From JAWXBM01 sp034440115 (GTDB lineage: Bacteria > Pseudomonadota > Gammaproteobacteria > Xanthomonadales > SZUA-36), in the NCBI GenBank assembly GCA_034440115.1, contig JAWXBM010000016.1:1-28375 (forward strand): a stretch of DNA of 28,375 bases, in the 5' to 3' direction. The notes below the pieces were generated by a model. It had not been told where the DNA came from. It made no database searches and was given only the letters and a program-made list of their open reading frames with translations. Position numbers and translations under genes: made by a program. Shown piece by piece: positions 13,387 through 21,932 of the stretch (positions within the stretch are counted from its first letter, which is position 1; each line of letters begins with the position of its first letter).

Positions 13387-14535
13387 ATGCAAGAAATTGC
13401 CATCGTTGGAGCAGGCTTCTCAGGCGCAGTTATCGCAAGGGAATTGGCTGAAGCGGGCATAGCCGTTGCCGTATTCGATAGCCGCTCACACGTTGCTGGA
13501 AATTGCCACACAGAGCGAGACCCGGCTACTGGCGTAATGGTCCACAAATACGGGCCGCACATATTTCATACCGATAACGAGCGTGTATGGGCGTATCTGA
13601 ACAAATATACGCGATTCATGCCCTATACCAATCGGGTAAAGACCACAGCACAAGGGCGAGTATTCACGCTGCCGATTAATTTGTTAACCATCAATCAATA
13701 CTTCGGCAAGACTTTTTCACCCACCGAAGCCAAAGCGTTTATCGAAAGCAAAGCAGATCTCAGCATTCAAGACCCGCAAAACTTTGAGGAGCAAGCACTG
13801 CGTTTTGTGGGTAAAGAGCTTTATGAAGCATTTTTCAAGGGCTACACCGAAAAGCAATGGGGTTGCAGTCCAACACAATTACCCGCCAGCATTCTCAAGC
13901 GGTTGCCAGTGCGTTTCAATTACGATGACAACTACTTTAACCACCCTCACCAGGGTATGCCAGAGCATGGCTACACAGCCATTGTGGAGCAGATTCTTGA
14001 TCACCCCCTCATCGAAGTTAAGCTGAAGAGTTTCTTTCAAAAATCTCAACGGAATGAATACCGGCACGTGTTCTACAGCGGCCCGATAGATGCTTGGTTT
14101 GATTATGAATTGGGTCGACTCGGCTATCGCACCCTGGACTTCAAAGAGATTCGTAGTGAGGGAGATTTCCAGGGCTGCGCCGTGATGAACTATGGGGATG
14201 AGTCAGTACCCTACACGCGCATCAGCGAACACAAGTATTTCTCACCCTGGGAGTCACACGAAAATACCATCTGCTTTGAAGAATACAGTCGGGAGTGCGG
14301 AGCGGACGACATACCTTATTACCCTATCCGTCTGGTTGATGAAAAAACCCTGCTTTCCCGTTATGTGGGTTTGGCAGAAAATGAAGAAAACATTTCATTC
14401 ATAGGCAGATTAGGTACCTATCGCTATCTGGATATGGACATAACCATAGGTGAAGCACTCAACACAGCAGACCAATTTCTGCCCTTGTTCAAAAACAAAA
14501 AAACCGTACCCAGTTTTTTTGTAGCACCGATTTAA
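13387..14535 (+). CDS. glf: UDP-galactopyranose mutase
   Basis: Glf is a flavoenzyme that interconverts UDP-galactopyranose and UDP-galactofuranose in the cytoplasm. From ATG 13387 (AAGGAAA 9 bases upstream) the protein has 382 residues, the family size. The FAD-binding GAGFSGAVIARELAEAG is at the N terminus, followed by HKYGPHIFHTDNERVWAYL, FTEKQWG-type YTEKQWGCSP, and RIGRLGTYRYLDMD-like IGRLGTYRYLDMD near the end. The open frame extends back to 13189, but that segment runs through the tandem repeat and lacks homology. It is the first gene of a tight four-gene operon, with the next gene 2 bases later. It shows that the polysaccharide contains galactofuranose. Confidence 0.97.
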   Translation: MQEIAIVGAGFSGAVIARELAEAGIAVAVFDSRSHVAGNCHTERDPATGVMVHKYGPHIFHTDNERVWAYLNKYTRFMPYTNRVKTTAQGRVFTLPINLLTINQYFGKTFSPTEAKAFIESKADLSIQDPQNFEEQALRFVGKELYEAFFKGYTEKQWGCSPTQLPASILKRLPVRFNYDDNYFNHPHQGMPEHGYTAIVEQILDHPLIEVKLKSFFQKSQRNEYRHVFYSGPIDAWFDYELGRLGYRTLDFKEIRSEGDFQGCAVMNYGDESVPYTRISEHKYFSPWESHENTICFEEYSRECGADDIPYYPIRLVDEKTLLSRYVGLAENEENISFIGRLGTYRYLDMDITIGEALNTADQFLPLFKNKKTVPSFFVAPI

Positions 14536-14537
14536 GG

Positions 14538-15506
14538 ATGGAAGTGTACAAAAGAAAAGTTGCCGCAGTGATCGTTACGTTCAACCGGCTGGAAAAACTT
14601 AAAGACACCCTGGAAAAAACTTTTGCTGAGCCCTTTTCAGCAGTAGTGGTTGTCAACAATTGTTCCACCGACGGTACCGGCAATTGGCTTGATGGCCTGC
14701 ATGAGCCCAGGCTGCATATCATTCACAGCCCAAGCAACCAGGGTGGCGCTGGAGGTTTTCACCAGGGCTTTGAATATGCCGCGCAAAAACTACCTGAATG
14801 CGATTGGTTGGTGGCTTTTGATGATGATGCTTACCCCCTGCCCGGCACGCTTAAGCAGTTTGATGCATTAGATGTTCCGGCAGAAGTAGGCAGTGTAGCT
14901 GCAGCAGTATACTTGCCCGATGGCCGAATCAGTGAAATGAACCGCCCCAGCGTGAATCCTTTCTGGCATTTAAAGAAATTCTTGTCCACCGCATTAAGAG
15001 GACGGCAAGGCTTTCATGTTGCCGATGCTGATTACTCTCTCACAGAACACAAAGAGATTGACGCATCATCTTTTGTAGGTTTTTTCCTCCGCCTTTCGCT
15101 AATCCGCGAAGGACGGATTGGCTTGCCTCGAACCGAACTGTTTATTTATGCCGATGACATTATCTACGTACTGGAAATGCGTAAAACTGGGGTGAAACAC
15201 TGGTTTGTACCCTGGCTAGAGTTTTCGCATGATTGTCAGACTTTGGTGAATCAAAAGGGTGTTTATCGGCCGCTGTGGAAAGTCTACTTCGTCGTCAGAA
15301 ACCGGTTAGAAATGTACCGTATCGTGTCGGGTGTGGCATTTCCAATCGTCCTGCTGATTAAAATTCCAAAATTTTTCCTGGAAGCGCGGTTCTATGCGCC
15401 AAACGAACGCATGCGCTATTTGAAGGTAAGTGCGAAAGCCATGTGGAACGGGATTTGCCGCAACTTTTCAAAAACGTTCCAACAGGTAATTGCATTAAGT
15501 GAATAG
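14538..15506 (+). CDS. GT2 glycosyltransferase, likely galactofuranosyltransferase 1
   Basis: The 322-residue GT-A enzyme begins with VAAVIVTFNRLEKLKDTLEK. It contains VVVVNNCSTDGTG, NQGGAGGF (67-74) and the metal/nucleotide-binding DDD (95-97, AFDDDAYPLPG). The GGAGGF plus DDDA combination is shared with GlfT-like galactofuranosyltransferases, and the position directly behind glf supports UDP-Galf as donor. A C-terminal helical/hydrophobic segment (FPIVLLIKIPKFFLEA) may hold it at the membrane. It overlaps the next gene by 8 bases. The linkage formed is unknown. Confidence 0.85.
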   Translation: MEVYKRKVAAVIVTFNRLEKLKDTLEKTFAEPFSAVVVVNNCSTDGTGNWLDGLHEPRLHIIHSPSNQGGAGGFHQGFEYAAQKLPECDWLVAFDDDAYPLPGTLKQFDALDVPAEVGSVAAAVYLPDGRISEMNRPSVNPFWHLKKFLSTALRGRQGFHVADADYSLTEHKEIDASSFVGFFLRLSLIREGRIGLPRTELFIYADDIIYVLEMRKTGVKHWFVPWLEFSHDCQTLVNQKGVYRPLWKVYFVVRNRLEMYRIVSGVAFPIVLLIKIPKFFLEARFYAPNERMRYLKVSAKAMWNGICRNFSKTFQQVIALSE

Positions 15507-16869
15507 AGAGAATTCAGCACCGACGACACAGCCAGTGCATCGAATGAAGGCACTTTTTCATCGATCCTCCTTCATCCGAAGGACCGCCAAGGTATTGATC
15601 CTGCGATTGCTCAATACACTCGCCTGGAAACGCCCTGAATTGCATTTGCGCATGATTGTTTGGTGGGTGGTTCGGAAGTCTGGATATTTTGAACTTGTTC
15701 AGAGGTGCAGAGATGAACTCGTAGAATCCCCACTGCAAGTATCTCACCTTGAATTGGTTCCAGGCCGCTCGAGAAAGCGAATATTGTATGTGATCCATTG
15801 GTACGAGCTTGGCGGCGCAGAGTCATACGCTCTGTACACGATCAGGATAGCTCGCGAACTGGGCCACAAGTGTTTTTGTATCTCAACCGTTCCGGGGCAA
15901 CACAAAGAGCGCTCGGCGTTTCAAGCCCAATGCGTTGAAACACTGCACTATGAGGGCAAAACAACAGGCCAGAGCTTTGAGAATTTCGTTGCAGATTACA
16001 TGCGAGAACATCTTATTGACGTGGTTCACATTCATCACAGCGCTCTCATGTACGAGGCTCTTCCAGTCCTGCGACAAGAGTTTCCCCGGATTTTGATCGT
16101 TGACTCCACCCACATTGTCGAGTACTACAGTGGCGGGTTTCCACGGTTGTCTGCCCAATACGCTGACTACATCGATACGCACAATGTGATTTCAAAGAAT
16201 CTAATTCAGGTACAGAAGGCAATCTACCGGGAAACCTTTGGAAGCGAGCTTGAGCATAAAAAGTTCTTCCTGACGTACCTATCCAGCCTGTCGAAAGCAG
16301 AAAGTATTGAAACGAGAAACCCCAATCGCAGCGGGAAAGTAATCACATTTTATGGAAGGCTAGTGGCGCAAAAACAGCCAAATATCTTCGTAGCAATCAT
16401 TGAATATTTGATCGCCGAACATCCGGAATTGGATGTGGAAGCCCACATCTACGGCGAAGGAGATATGCAGGCCGCTCTTCAATCCAAAATCAAAAAGTCA
16501 AAGTGCCCCGGTAGATTCCACTTTTTCGGCCGCTGCGATGATAAAAAGGCAGTTTTTGAGAGCTCGGATATCCTGTTACTGACCAGTCTGAACGAGGGGG
16601 TTAGCCTCACCTCATACGAGGCTTTGTCATACAATCGGTTAGTTGTCTCGCCTGACGTCGGCTCGCAATTCGAACTTCTCTGCCAAGAGTGCCTGGTTCC
16701 CCTGACCTCCAAATTTATCGCAAATGCTGCCGAACGGTTGTTTGAGTTTTTGTCGAATGAAGCACAATACAACGAAGCGCTGACAAAGAATGCCCACAAT
16801 CTTGAGCACATCCGGAAACAGGAAGTGAGCTGTGCTGCCATCGACCACCTGTACGCAAACCAATTATGA
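15499..16869 (+). CDS. GT4 glycosyltransferase
   Basis: The 456-residue GT-B enzyme has about 90 N-terminal residues of basic, possibly membrane-associated sequence. The donor/acceptor halves follow: YVIHWYELGGAESYALYT in the N domain, ITFYGRLVAQKQPNIFVAII at the start of the C domain, and the GT4 E-x7-E motif in NEGVSLTSYEAL near residue 365. GT4 members use UDP- or GDP-sugars with retention of configuration. It overlaps both neighbours (8 and 4 bases), so it is made from the glf transcript. Its sugar specificity cannot be assigned. Confidence 0.88.
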   Translation: MNRENSAPTTQPVHRMKALFHRSSFIRRTAKVLILRLLNTLAWKRPELHLRMIVWWVVRKSGYFELVQRCRDELVESPLQVSHLELVPGRSRKRILYVIHWYELGGAESYALYTIRIARELGHKCFCISTVPGQHKERSAFQAQCVETLHYEGKTTGQSFENFVADYMREHLIDVVHIHHSALMYEALPVLRQEFPRILIVDSTHIVEYYSGGFPRLSAQYADYIDTHNVISKNLIQVQKAIYRETFGSELEHKKFFLTYLSSLSKAESIETRNPNRSGKVITFYGRLVAQKQPNIFVAIIEYLIAEHPELDVEAHIYGEGDMQAALQSKIKKSKCPGRFHFFGRCDDKKAVFESSDILLLTSLNEGVSLTSYEALSYNRLVVSPDVGSQFELLCQECLVPLTSKFIANAAERLFEFLSNEAQYNEALTKNAHNLEHIRKQEVSCAAIDHLYANQL

Positions 16870-17777
16870 GAATTATTGCAGTCATCGTCACATATAACCG
16901 TCCCGAAAAACTTGAGAAAAGCATTCGCGCAATCTATGACGGGCAAGTGACGCCGTATGAACTGGTAGTGGTTAACAACTTCTCGACAGACGAAACAGGC
17001 AGTTTGCTGAATCGTCTCCAACGAGAATTCGAAACCCTCAAGGTTTTTGAAACCAGAAAGAACCTGGGTGGCGCTGGCGGTTTCTTCGTTGGACTAAAAG
17101 CTGCCTATGATCGCGGAGCAACGCACTTCTGGATCATGGATGATGATGCCTACTGCCAGAGAACGGCGCTGAGTCAATTGGTCAGCACATGCGAGGAACT
17201 AACCAAAATCGAAGACATTGGATTCTTGTGTTCCCGTGTCAACTGGACAGATGGTCAGATTTGCGAAATGAATCAACCAGAAGCGGCTTGGGATTGGATG
17301 AGAAGATTCGACGAGTCGCGGCTGCTTGTCAAAGTTATGTCATGTTCCTTTGTGGCCTGCTTTTTTTCTCGGGAAGTGCTAAACCAAGTTGGTTTACCTA
17401 TCAAAGAATTCTTTATCTGGTTCGATGACCAGGAGTTCACTCACAGGATCTCGAAGCTTTACCCATGCTATGCCGTCATGAACAGTATCGTCACGCACGA
17501 CATTCCGCGGAACCAAGGCACTTACTATGCGGAAATCACCAATGAGACCATCTGGAAGTTTCGCCACGGCGCTGCTAACGAAAGTTGGTTCAGAATGTGG
17601 AGGAAAAGTCCATTTCACTGGCTGCTATTCGTGGCTCAAAAGAACTGGGACATGCATCGGGGCCGTGTCTCTGTTAACAACCGAGTTCGAGTAAATCTGG
17701 CAATTCTGAGCGGCATGTTCCGCCGATATCGAGTAACCGGTGTGGAGGATTGCAAGCTCGACGATTACATCCGCTAA
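16866..17777 (+). CDS. GT2 glycosyltransferase, likely galactofuranosyltransferase 2
   Basis: The 303-residue GT-A protein parallels the second gene of the operon: IAVIVTYNRPEKLEKSIRAI, VVVNNFSTDETG, NLGGAGGF, and DDD (92-94, IMDDDAYCQ), then WFDDQEFTHRIS and SIVTHD as catalytic/metal candidates. The two GlfT-like enzymes may add successive Galf residues with different linkages, as GlfT1 and GlfT2 do in mycobacteria; this is an analogy only. The ATGA overlap with the upstream GT4 indicates coupling. It ends the plus-strand operon, and 46 bases separate it from the converging minus-strand GT2, with no strong terminator hairpin. Confidence 0.86.
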   Translation: MRIIAVIVTYNRPEKLEKSIRAIYDGQVTPYELVVVNNFSTDETGSLLNRLQREFETLKVFETRKNLGGAGGFFVGLKAAYDRGATHFWIMDDDAYCQRTALSQLVSTCEELTKIEDIGFLCSRVNWTDGQICEMNQPEAAWDWMRRFDESRLLVKVMSCSFVACFFSREVLNQVGLPIKEFFIWFDDQEFTHRISKLYPCYAVMNSIVTHDIPRNQGTYYAEITNETIWKFRHGAANESWFRMWRKSPFHWLLFVAQKNWDMHRGRVSVNNRVRVNLAILSGMFRRYRVTGVEDCKLDDYIR

Positions 17778-17823
17778 TGCTAACCCATCGTCTTGTTGAC
17801 GGGAGTAACCATTCTGCTCATTG

Positions 17824-18867
17824 CTAAATGTCTTGGGAATTGAATATTCCGTGGGAAATTCTTTTCAAGGCTCGCACTGAATATAGAAGAGGACCGATGC
17901 GTTTGAACGGTGTGGCCATGAAGTGATACCAGAATGGTAAAAAAATTGTTCGGATTCTTCGGTTTCTTGCTTCTGGATGGGCGACGAGAAGCTTTTTGTA
18001 TATCTGGCCATTGACATGCCGGTCAAGGCGCCGTGAGTAGGCCACGCGGCCCCATAACATTACCTGATACTGCAAAACATTTTTCCTGACTTGCAGCTCC
18101 AACCCAGCCACCTGATCGACATAGCTATAGACATCCAGGCCTTCCATCAACTCTAGGGCGAGTTTCTCCGTCTTCACTCTTTGACTTCCATCGTGTGCCC
18201 CTCGAAAGTAATTCATGGGCCTTGAACTGAAAACCACGTCACCTCGCGACAACAATTGCGACCAGAACATCCAATCCCCCGCCAGGCGCATGTTTTCAGG
18301 CGATCTCAGTCCATCCTTCAACAGGGAAGCTCGGAACAGAACGGCGCTCGCGTTCAGTATGGTGTTCTTGAACACCATGTACTTCGCCAACTCTGACCGG
18401 CCGGAGTTTGTAAAATCATCGTTCCAGCGTACAGCGTCCGCAAATTCCTCATACCATCCGCGCACTAGATTTTGAGTTTTGAAAGTTTCACCCTCGATCA
18501 CCAGCCACGATTGACAATAGGCCAGTGCTGCTTCGGGGTTTGCATCCAGTGCAGCAACCAACACTTCAAGAAACCGCGGATCGGAGTAATCATCGCTTTC
18601 CGCAATCCAGATGTAATCCCCGGTGGCCAAGTCGAACCCCCGGTTCCATTGTTTGAATGGGCTTCCACTATTGTTTTCATTAAGGCAGACCCGGATTCGG
18701 GGATCTTTGGAATATGCCCTGAACACTTCGAGACTTTTGTCCGTCGACGCGTCGTCAAGAAATAGCAATTCAAAATCTCCAAACGACTGCCCAAGAACAC
18801 TTTCAAGTCTCTGCGCGAGGAATTTCTCGTGGTTGTAATTCGGAACAATGACAGAAACCCTAGGCAT
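17824..18867 (-). CDS. GT2 glycosyltransferase (last gene of export operon)
   Basis: The 347-residue GT-A enzyme opens with MPRVSVIVPNYNHEKFLAQR, followed by ELLFLDDASTDKS, NENNSGSPFKQWNRG and the DxD-type ESDDY (90-94). The FKQWNRGF segment is common in GT2 proteins that sit beside WbsX genes. It follows the first WbsX-like gene after 6 bases and is the final gene of the minus-strand operon. Acceptor and donor are unknown. No frame damage is seen. Confidence 0.87.
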   Translation of the reverse strand: MPRVSVIVPNYNHEKFLAQRLESVLGQSFGDFELLFLDDASTDKSLEVFRAYSKDPRIRVCLNENNSGSPFKQWNRGFDLATGDYIWIAESDDYSDPRFLEVLVAALDANPEAALAYCQSWLVIEGETFKTQNLVRGWYEEFADAVRWNDDFTNSGRSELAKYMVFKNTILNASAVLFRASLLKDGLRSPENMRLAGDWMFWSQLLSRGDVVFSSRPMNYFRGAHDGSQRVKTEKLALELMEGLDVYSYVDQVAGLELQVRKNVLQYQVMLWGRVAYSRRLDRHVNGQIYKKLLVAHPEARNRRIRTIFLPFWYHFMATPFKRIGPLLYSVRALKRISHGIFNSQDI

Positions 18868-18873
18868 GCCGAA

Positions 18874-19962
18874 TCACCCTCCCAACCGCGCGCGCAGGGT
18901 CGCTTCGAGATAAGCACGGCCGTACTTCTGATCCGGTTCGAGATGACAACCCTCAGCCCACTCGTTCCAAGCATTAATGAATACGAATTGCTCCCCTGAC
19001 GGCAGCCGAGTGCGCGTCTGTTCGATGACGTGCGACAACCAGGCCTGATATTTTTCTGGGGTTGATCCCAACCACATGTCGGCTTGGCCTTGACGTCTGG
19101 CGGTTTTATCCCAAGAGGGCGCCACGCCACGAAATTGCTTGTAGCCTGGTAAGGGCTTGGCCAGCATGTTTTCAACTAGCGAATCGTAGCTATAAACGTT
19201 GTATCGCCGGAAATCTTTGTGACCAAACTTCCGTACCAATCGAGGAAAAAGCCCCTGATTAATGGGGTCTCCTTTGACAAACCAATCCGGCGCAAACTCA
19301 ACCGCCGCGTCGAATCCGGTGTCCATGGGAGTTTTCCGCACTCCAATGCTTTCTACCGAGGCCAAAAAGATTTCACCGATCCCAGCTTTGCTAGCCTCTT
19401 CACGCCAAAGCTCTGCAGTGGCGCGGGGCTCTGGGAACAAACCCACACGATACACCAGAAAAAGCGGCTTCCCGTCAATGCGGAGATACCGCGAATCCTC
19501 AAAAGCGGGGAAAAGTGAGCGTATGTGAGCACGATCATCCTCACGGCTATAGTTCTGACCTAGTAGCACGTCATGGTCCAGTCCATCCCAACGCCTGGTC
19601 CAGTTTTCATTGGCCCAACAAAGGCAAATGGGAAAGTCGGGTTGGCGAGATCGCAAAACCTCGTTGAACGGCCTCTCCAATAATTCCCGACCATTGAACC
19701 AATAATGGTAATAGCAGAAGCCATTAATCCCGTGCGCCCTGGCTAGCTCAGCCTGCGCAATCCGGGTATCCTCAAGTCGAAGGTCGTAAAAACCCAAGTC
19801 GGCGGGCAGGTGGGGTTGGTAATGGCCTCTAAACAATGGGCGTCCCTTGGCGACGTTACGCCATTCCGTGAACCCTTTCCCCCACCACGCATCGTTTTCA
19901 GGAATTGGGTGAAATTGAGGTAAATAGAATGCAATTAATTTTAGGCCATCGTGCGCGGTCAT
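18874..19962 (-). CDS. WbsX-like protein (GH99-type fold), copy 1
   Basis: The 362-residue protein has the WbsX signature: LIAFYLPQFHPIPENDAWWG, KGFTEWRNVAKGRPLFRGHY, GFCYYHYWFNGRELLERPF, CLCWANENWTRRWDG and, near the end, FINAWNEWAEGCHLEPD. WbsX proteins occur in O-antigen, rhamnan and capsule clusters and resemble GH99 endo-mannosidases. They are annotated as glycosyltransferases but could be glycan-processing enzymes. The ATG overlaps the stop of the upstream WbsX-like gene by 4 bases. The two neighbours are similar over their whole length, indicating an old tandem duplication. Confidence 0.9.
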   Translation of the reverse strand: MTAHDGLKLIAFYLPQFHPIPENDAWWGKGFTEWRNVAKGRPLFRGHYQPHLPADLGFYDLRLEDTRIAQAELARAHGINGFCYYHYWFNGRELLERPFNEVLRSRQPDFPICLCWANENWTRRWDGLDHDVLLGQNYSREDDRAHIRSLFPAFEDSRYLRIDGKPLFLVYRVGLFPEPRATAELWREEASKAGIGEIFLASVESIGVRKTPMDTGFDAAVEFAPDWFVKGDPINQGLFPRLVRKFGHKDFRRYNVYSYDSLVENMLAKPLPGYKQFRGVAPSWDKTARRQGQADMWLGSTPEKYQAWLSHVIEQTRTRLPSGEQFVFINAWNEWAEGCHLEPDQKYGRAYLEATLRARLGG

Positions 19963-21092
19963 GTCGTCTTTGTCCTGCTGTCTGAATGCGCCAATGCATT
20001 GGCTACTGCCTGCAGATATCCGTGGCCATTTACTAGGTCTGGTTCGAGATGGTTGCCTTCAGCCCATTCGTTCCAGGCATTAATGAATACGAATCTTTCA
20101 GAGGAACCAACTCTGGGGCTGTTTTCGATTGCTGACTGCAGAATACGCTCAAATTTTTCCGGGCTGCCGTTACGAATCACAATCCCTCGTTCACCTCGCC
20201 TGGGCGTGTTGTCCCAGTCGACGAATACGCTGGGAATTGTCGGCACCATTGAGACAAAATCATCCATGCATGCGACGGCTTCCTCGTATTCGTAGACTTT
20301 CAGCCACGGCTTGGGAATGCCTTTCTTCATGTTGCGCATCAATCTCGCTAATGTGCTGGATTCATCGAGCGCTGCTGGGAGCGCGCCAAGCTGGGGCCTG
20401 AAATCCAGCGTATGGTCGAAACCGAGCGACCTGGCGTCAGTGCCTCTGCAATGCGCATTTACACCAATCAGGAAAGGATCTGGCAGTCCATGCTTTAGAC
20501 TCACATCGCGCAAGGTGGCGCAGGTCTTTCGTGGATTGGGTAAATCCAGAGGACGATAAATCAGGAACACCGGTCTCCCGTCAACTCGCAACTGCCGGTG
20601 ATCCGCAAATGCCGGCATAAGGCTTCGTGCATGTTCAACATCGTCCTGATCGGAGTAAGTCTGCTGAAGCAGAATACTCCGCTCCTCACCCAGCCAGCGT
20701 CGTGACCAAGTTTCATTTGCCCAACACAAACAAAATGGAAAATCGGGGTTGCCGGAGCTAATTACCTCGTCGAATGGGCGGTTCAGTAATCGGTGCCCTT
20801 GGAACCAGTAGTGGTAGTAACAAAACCCAGTTATTCCAAAAGATCGAGCCAATTTCGCTTGCTCCTCGCGTACTTCTGGTACCCGCAGATCGTAGTAGCC
20901 CAAGTCTGCTGGCAATTGTGGCTGATTATGCCCTGAGAAAAGCGGGACGCTTCGCGCTACATTTGTCCATTCAGTAAATCCCTTCCCCCACCACTCATCG
21001 TTTTCCGAGATGGGGTGAAATTGAGGCAAATAGAAAGCAATGAGATTTATAACTTTGTTAAACGTGCCCATGGTCAAATTTGCTGCCTTCAT
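19959..21092 (-). CDS. WbsX-like protein (GH99-type fold), copy 2
   Basis: The 377-residue protein has the same motif series as its downstream neighbour: NLIAFYLPQFHPISENDEWW, GFTEWTNVARSVPLFSGH, GFCYYHYWFQGHRLLNRPF, CLCWANETWSRRWLGEE, VDWDNTPRRGERG and FINAWNEWAEGNHLEPD. An alternative ATG at 21071 (MGTFNKV) would give a start closer to the conserved region; neither start has a strong ribosome site. The gene lies 30 bases after a sulfotransferase gene on the same strand. Divergence between the two copies suggests different substrates or steps in chain building. Confidence 0.88.
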   Translation of the reverse strand: MKAANLTMGTFNKVINLIAFYLPQFHPISENDEWWGKGFTEWTNVARSVPLFSGHNQPQLPADLGYYDLRVPEVREEQAKLARSFGITGFCYYHYWFQGHRLLNRPFDEVISSGNPDFPFCLCWANETWSRRWLGEERSILLQQTYSDQDDVEHARSLMPAFADHRQLRVDGRPVFLIYRPLDLPNPRKTCATLRDVSLKHGLPDPFLIGVNAHCRGTDARSLGFDHTLDFRPQLGALPAALDESSTLARLMRNMKKGIPKPWLKVYEYEEAVACMDDFVSMVPTIPSVFVDWDNTPRRGERGIVIRNGSPEKFERILQSAIENSPRVGSSERFVFINAWNEWAEGNHLEPDLVNGHGYLQAVANALAHSDSRTKTT

Positions 21093-21122
21093 ATTGAGAG
21101 TTCGGCCATCTCGCTCGAAAAG

Positions 21123-21932
21123 TTAGTTCTTCCATACTGATAAGTCTATTGCCAACAATTTTTCGAGCAACTCGATATCTGAACGATAATAGGATTTGAG
21201 CACACGAACATCACTGGAAAGTAATTTTCCCTTGCTTCCGAACACGTTAATGTATTCGAAGAAATTTTTCGATGGTTTGTCCTCATGGAGGCGCACATTT
21301 GTATCGAAATTGTAGCTGTCCGAAACGTCGAGAAAAGCACAGATATCTTTCAAAATTGCCGCTGAGTCCTGGGCAAACTGTTCATACAAATAAATGCGAA
21401 CTCTCTCTCTGGGGAAAATTTGAAGATATTGCGAAATCGCGCCGCCGTACATCCCTAGTCGAATGTATTGTTGACCTTGTGGCAGCCTTTCGTTTTTACC
21501 CGATAGTTCATCCTTAATACACTTTTTGAATGACCTCCTCTCGAAACCCCAGCGACAATACATTCGGTAATTAGAGAATGCGCGGCGAATAGGATCCCTC
21601 AATACCGCTATCAGTTTCACTTCTGGAATTACGGCTTGTATGAGTTTCGCGCAGGACGGGTTAGCCAGATAAGCTGTAGAAGCCTCGCCAATTGCGATGG
21701 CATCGCCGGCCCCCTCGAACAAATTTGCATATTCCTGCAGTATTGTGACGCCACCCGACAGCACCTTTTCCTCTTGCGGCAAATTTGTAGCGAGCGACCT
21801 TCCGGCAAGGGCGAAATACATTGGCTCCTTAATCTTCGACATGAAAATTTCTGGATGCTGATCCAAATAATTGTGAAGTGACGTCGTGCCAGCTTTGTTC
21901 GCGCCAATGATCAAAAAATTAGGCAGAATCAC
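21123..21932 (-). CDS. PAPS-dependent sulfotransferase
   Basis: The 269-residue protein has the 5'-phosphosulfate-binding loop in FLIIGANKAGTTSLHNYL (residues 6-23) and the 3'-phosphate-binding element LRDPIRRAFSNYRMY. Both are hallmarks of heparan-type carbohydrate sulfotransferases that move sulfate from PAPS to a hydroxyl or amino group. The length is that of the minimal domain. It overlaps the upstream GT4 gene by 4 bases. In this operon the target is most likely the surface glycan, making a sulfated polysaccharide plausible. PAPS synthesis genes are not in the window. Confidence 0.88.
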   Translation of the reverse strand: MILPNFLIIGANKAGTTSLHNYLDQHPEIFMSKIKEPMYFALAGRSLATNLPQEEKVLSGGVTILQEYANLFEGAGDAIAIGEASTAYLANPSCAKLIQAVIPEVKLIAVLRDPIRRAFSNYRMYCRWGFERRSFKKCIKDELSGKNERLPQGQQYIRLGMYGGAISQYLQIFPRERVRIYLYEQFAQDSAAILKDICAFLDVSDSYNFDTNVRLHEDKPSKNFFEYINVFGSKGKLLSSDVRVLKSYYRSDIELLEKLLAIDLSVWKN

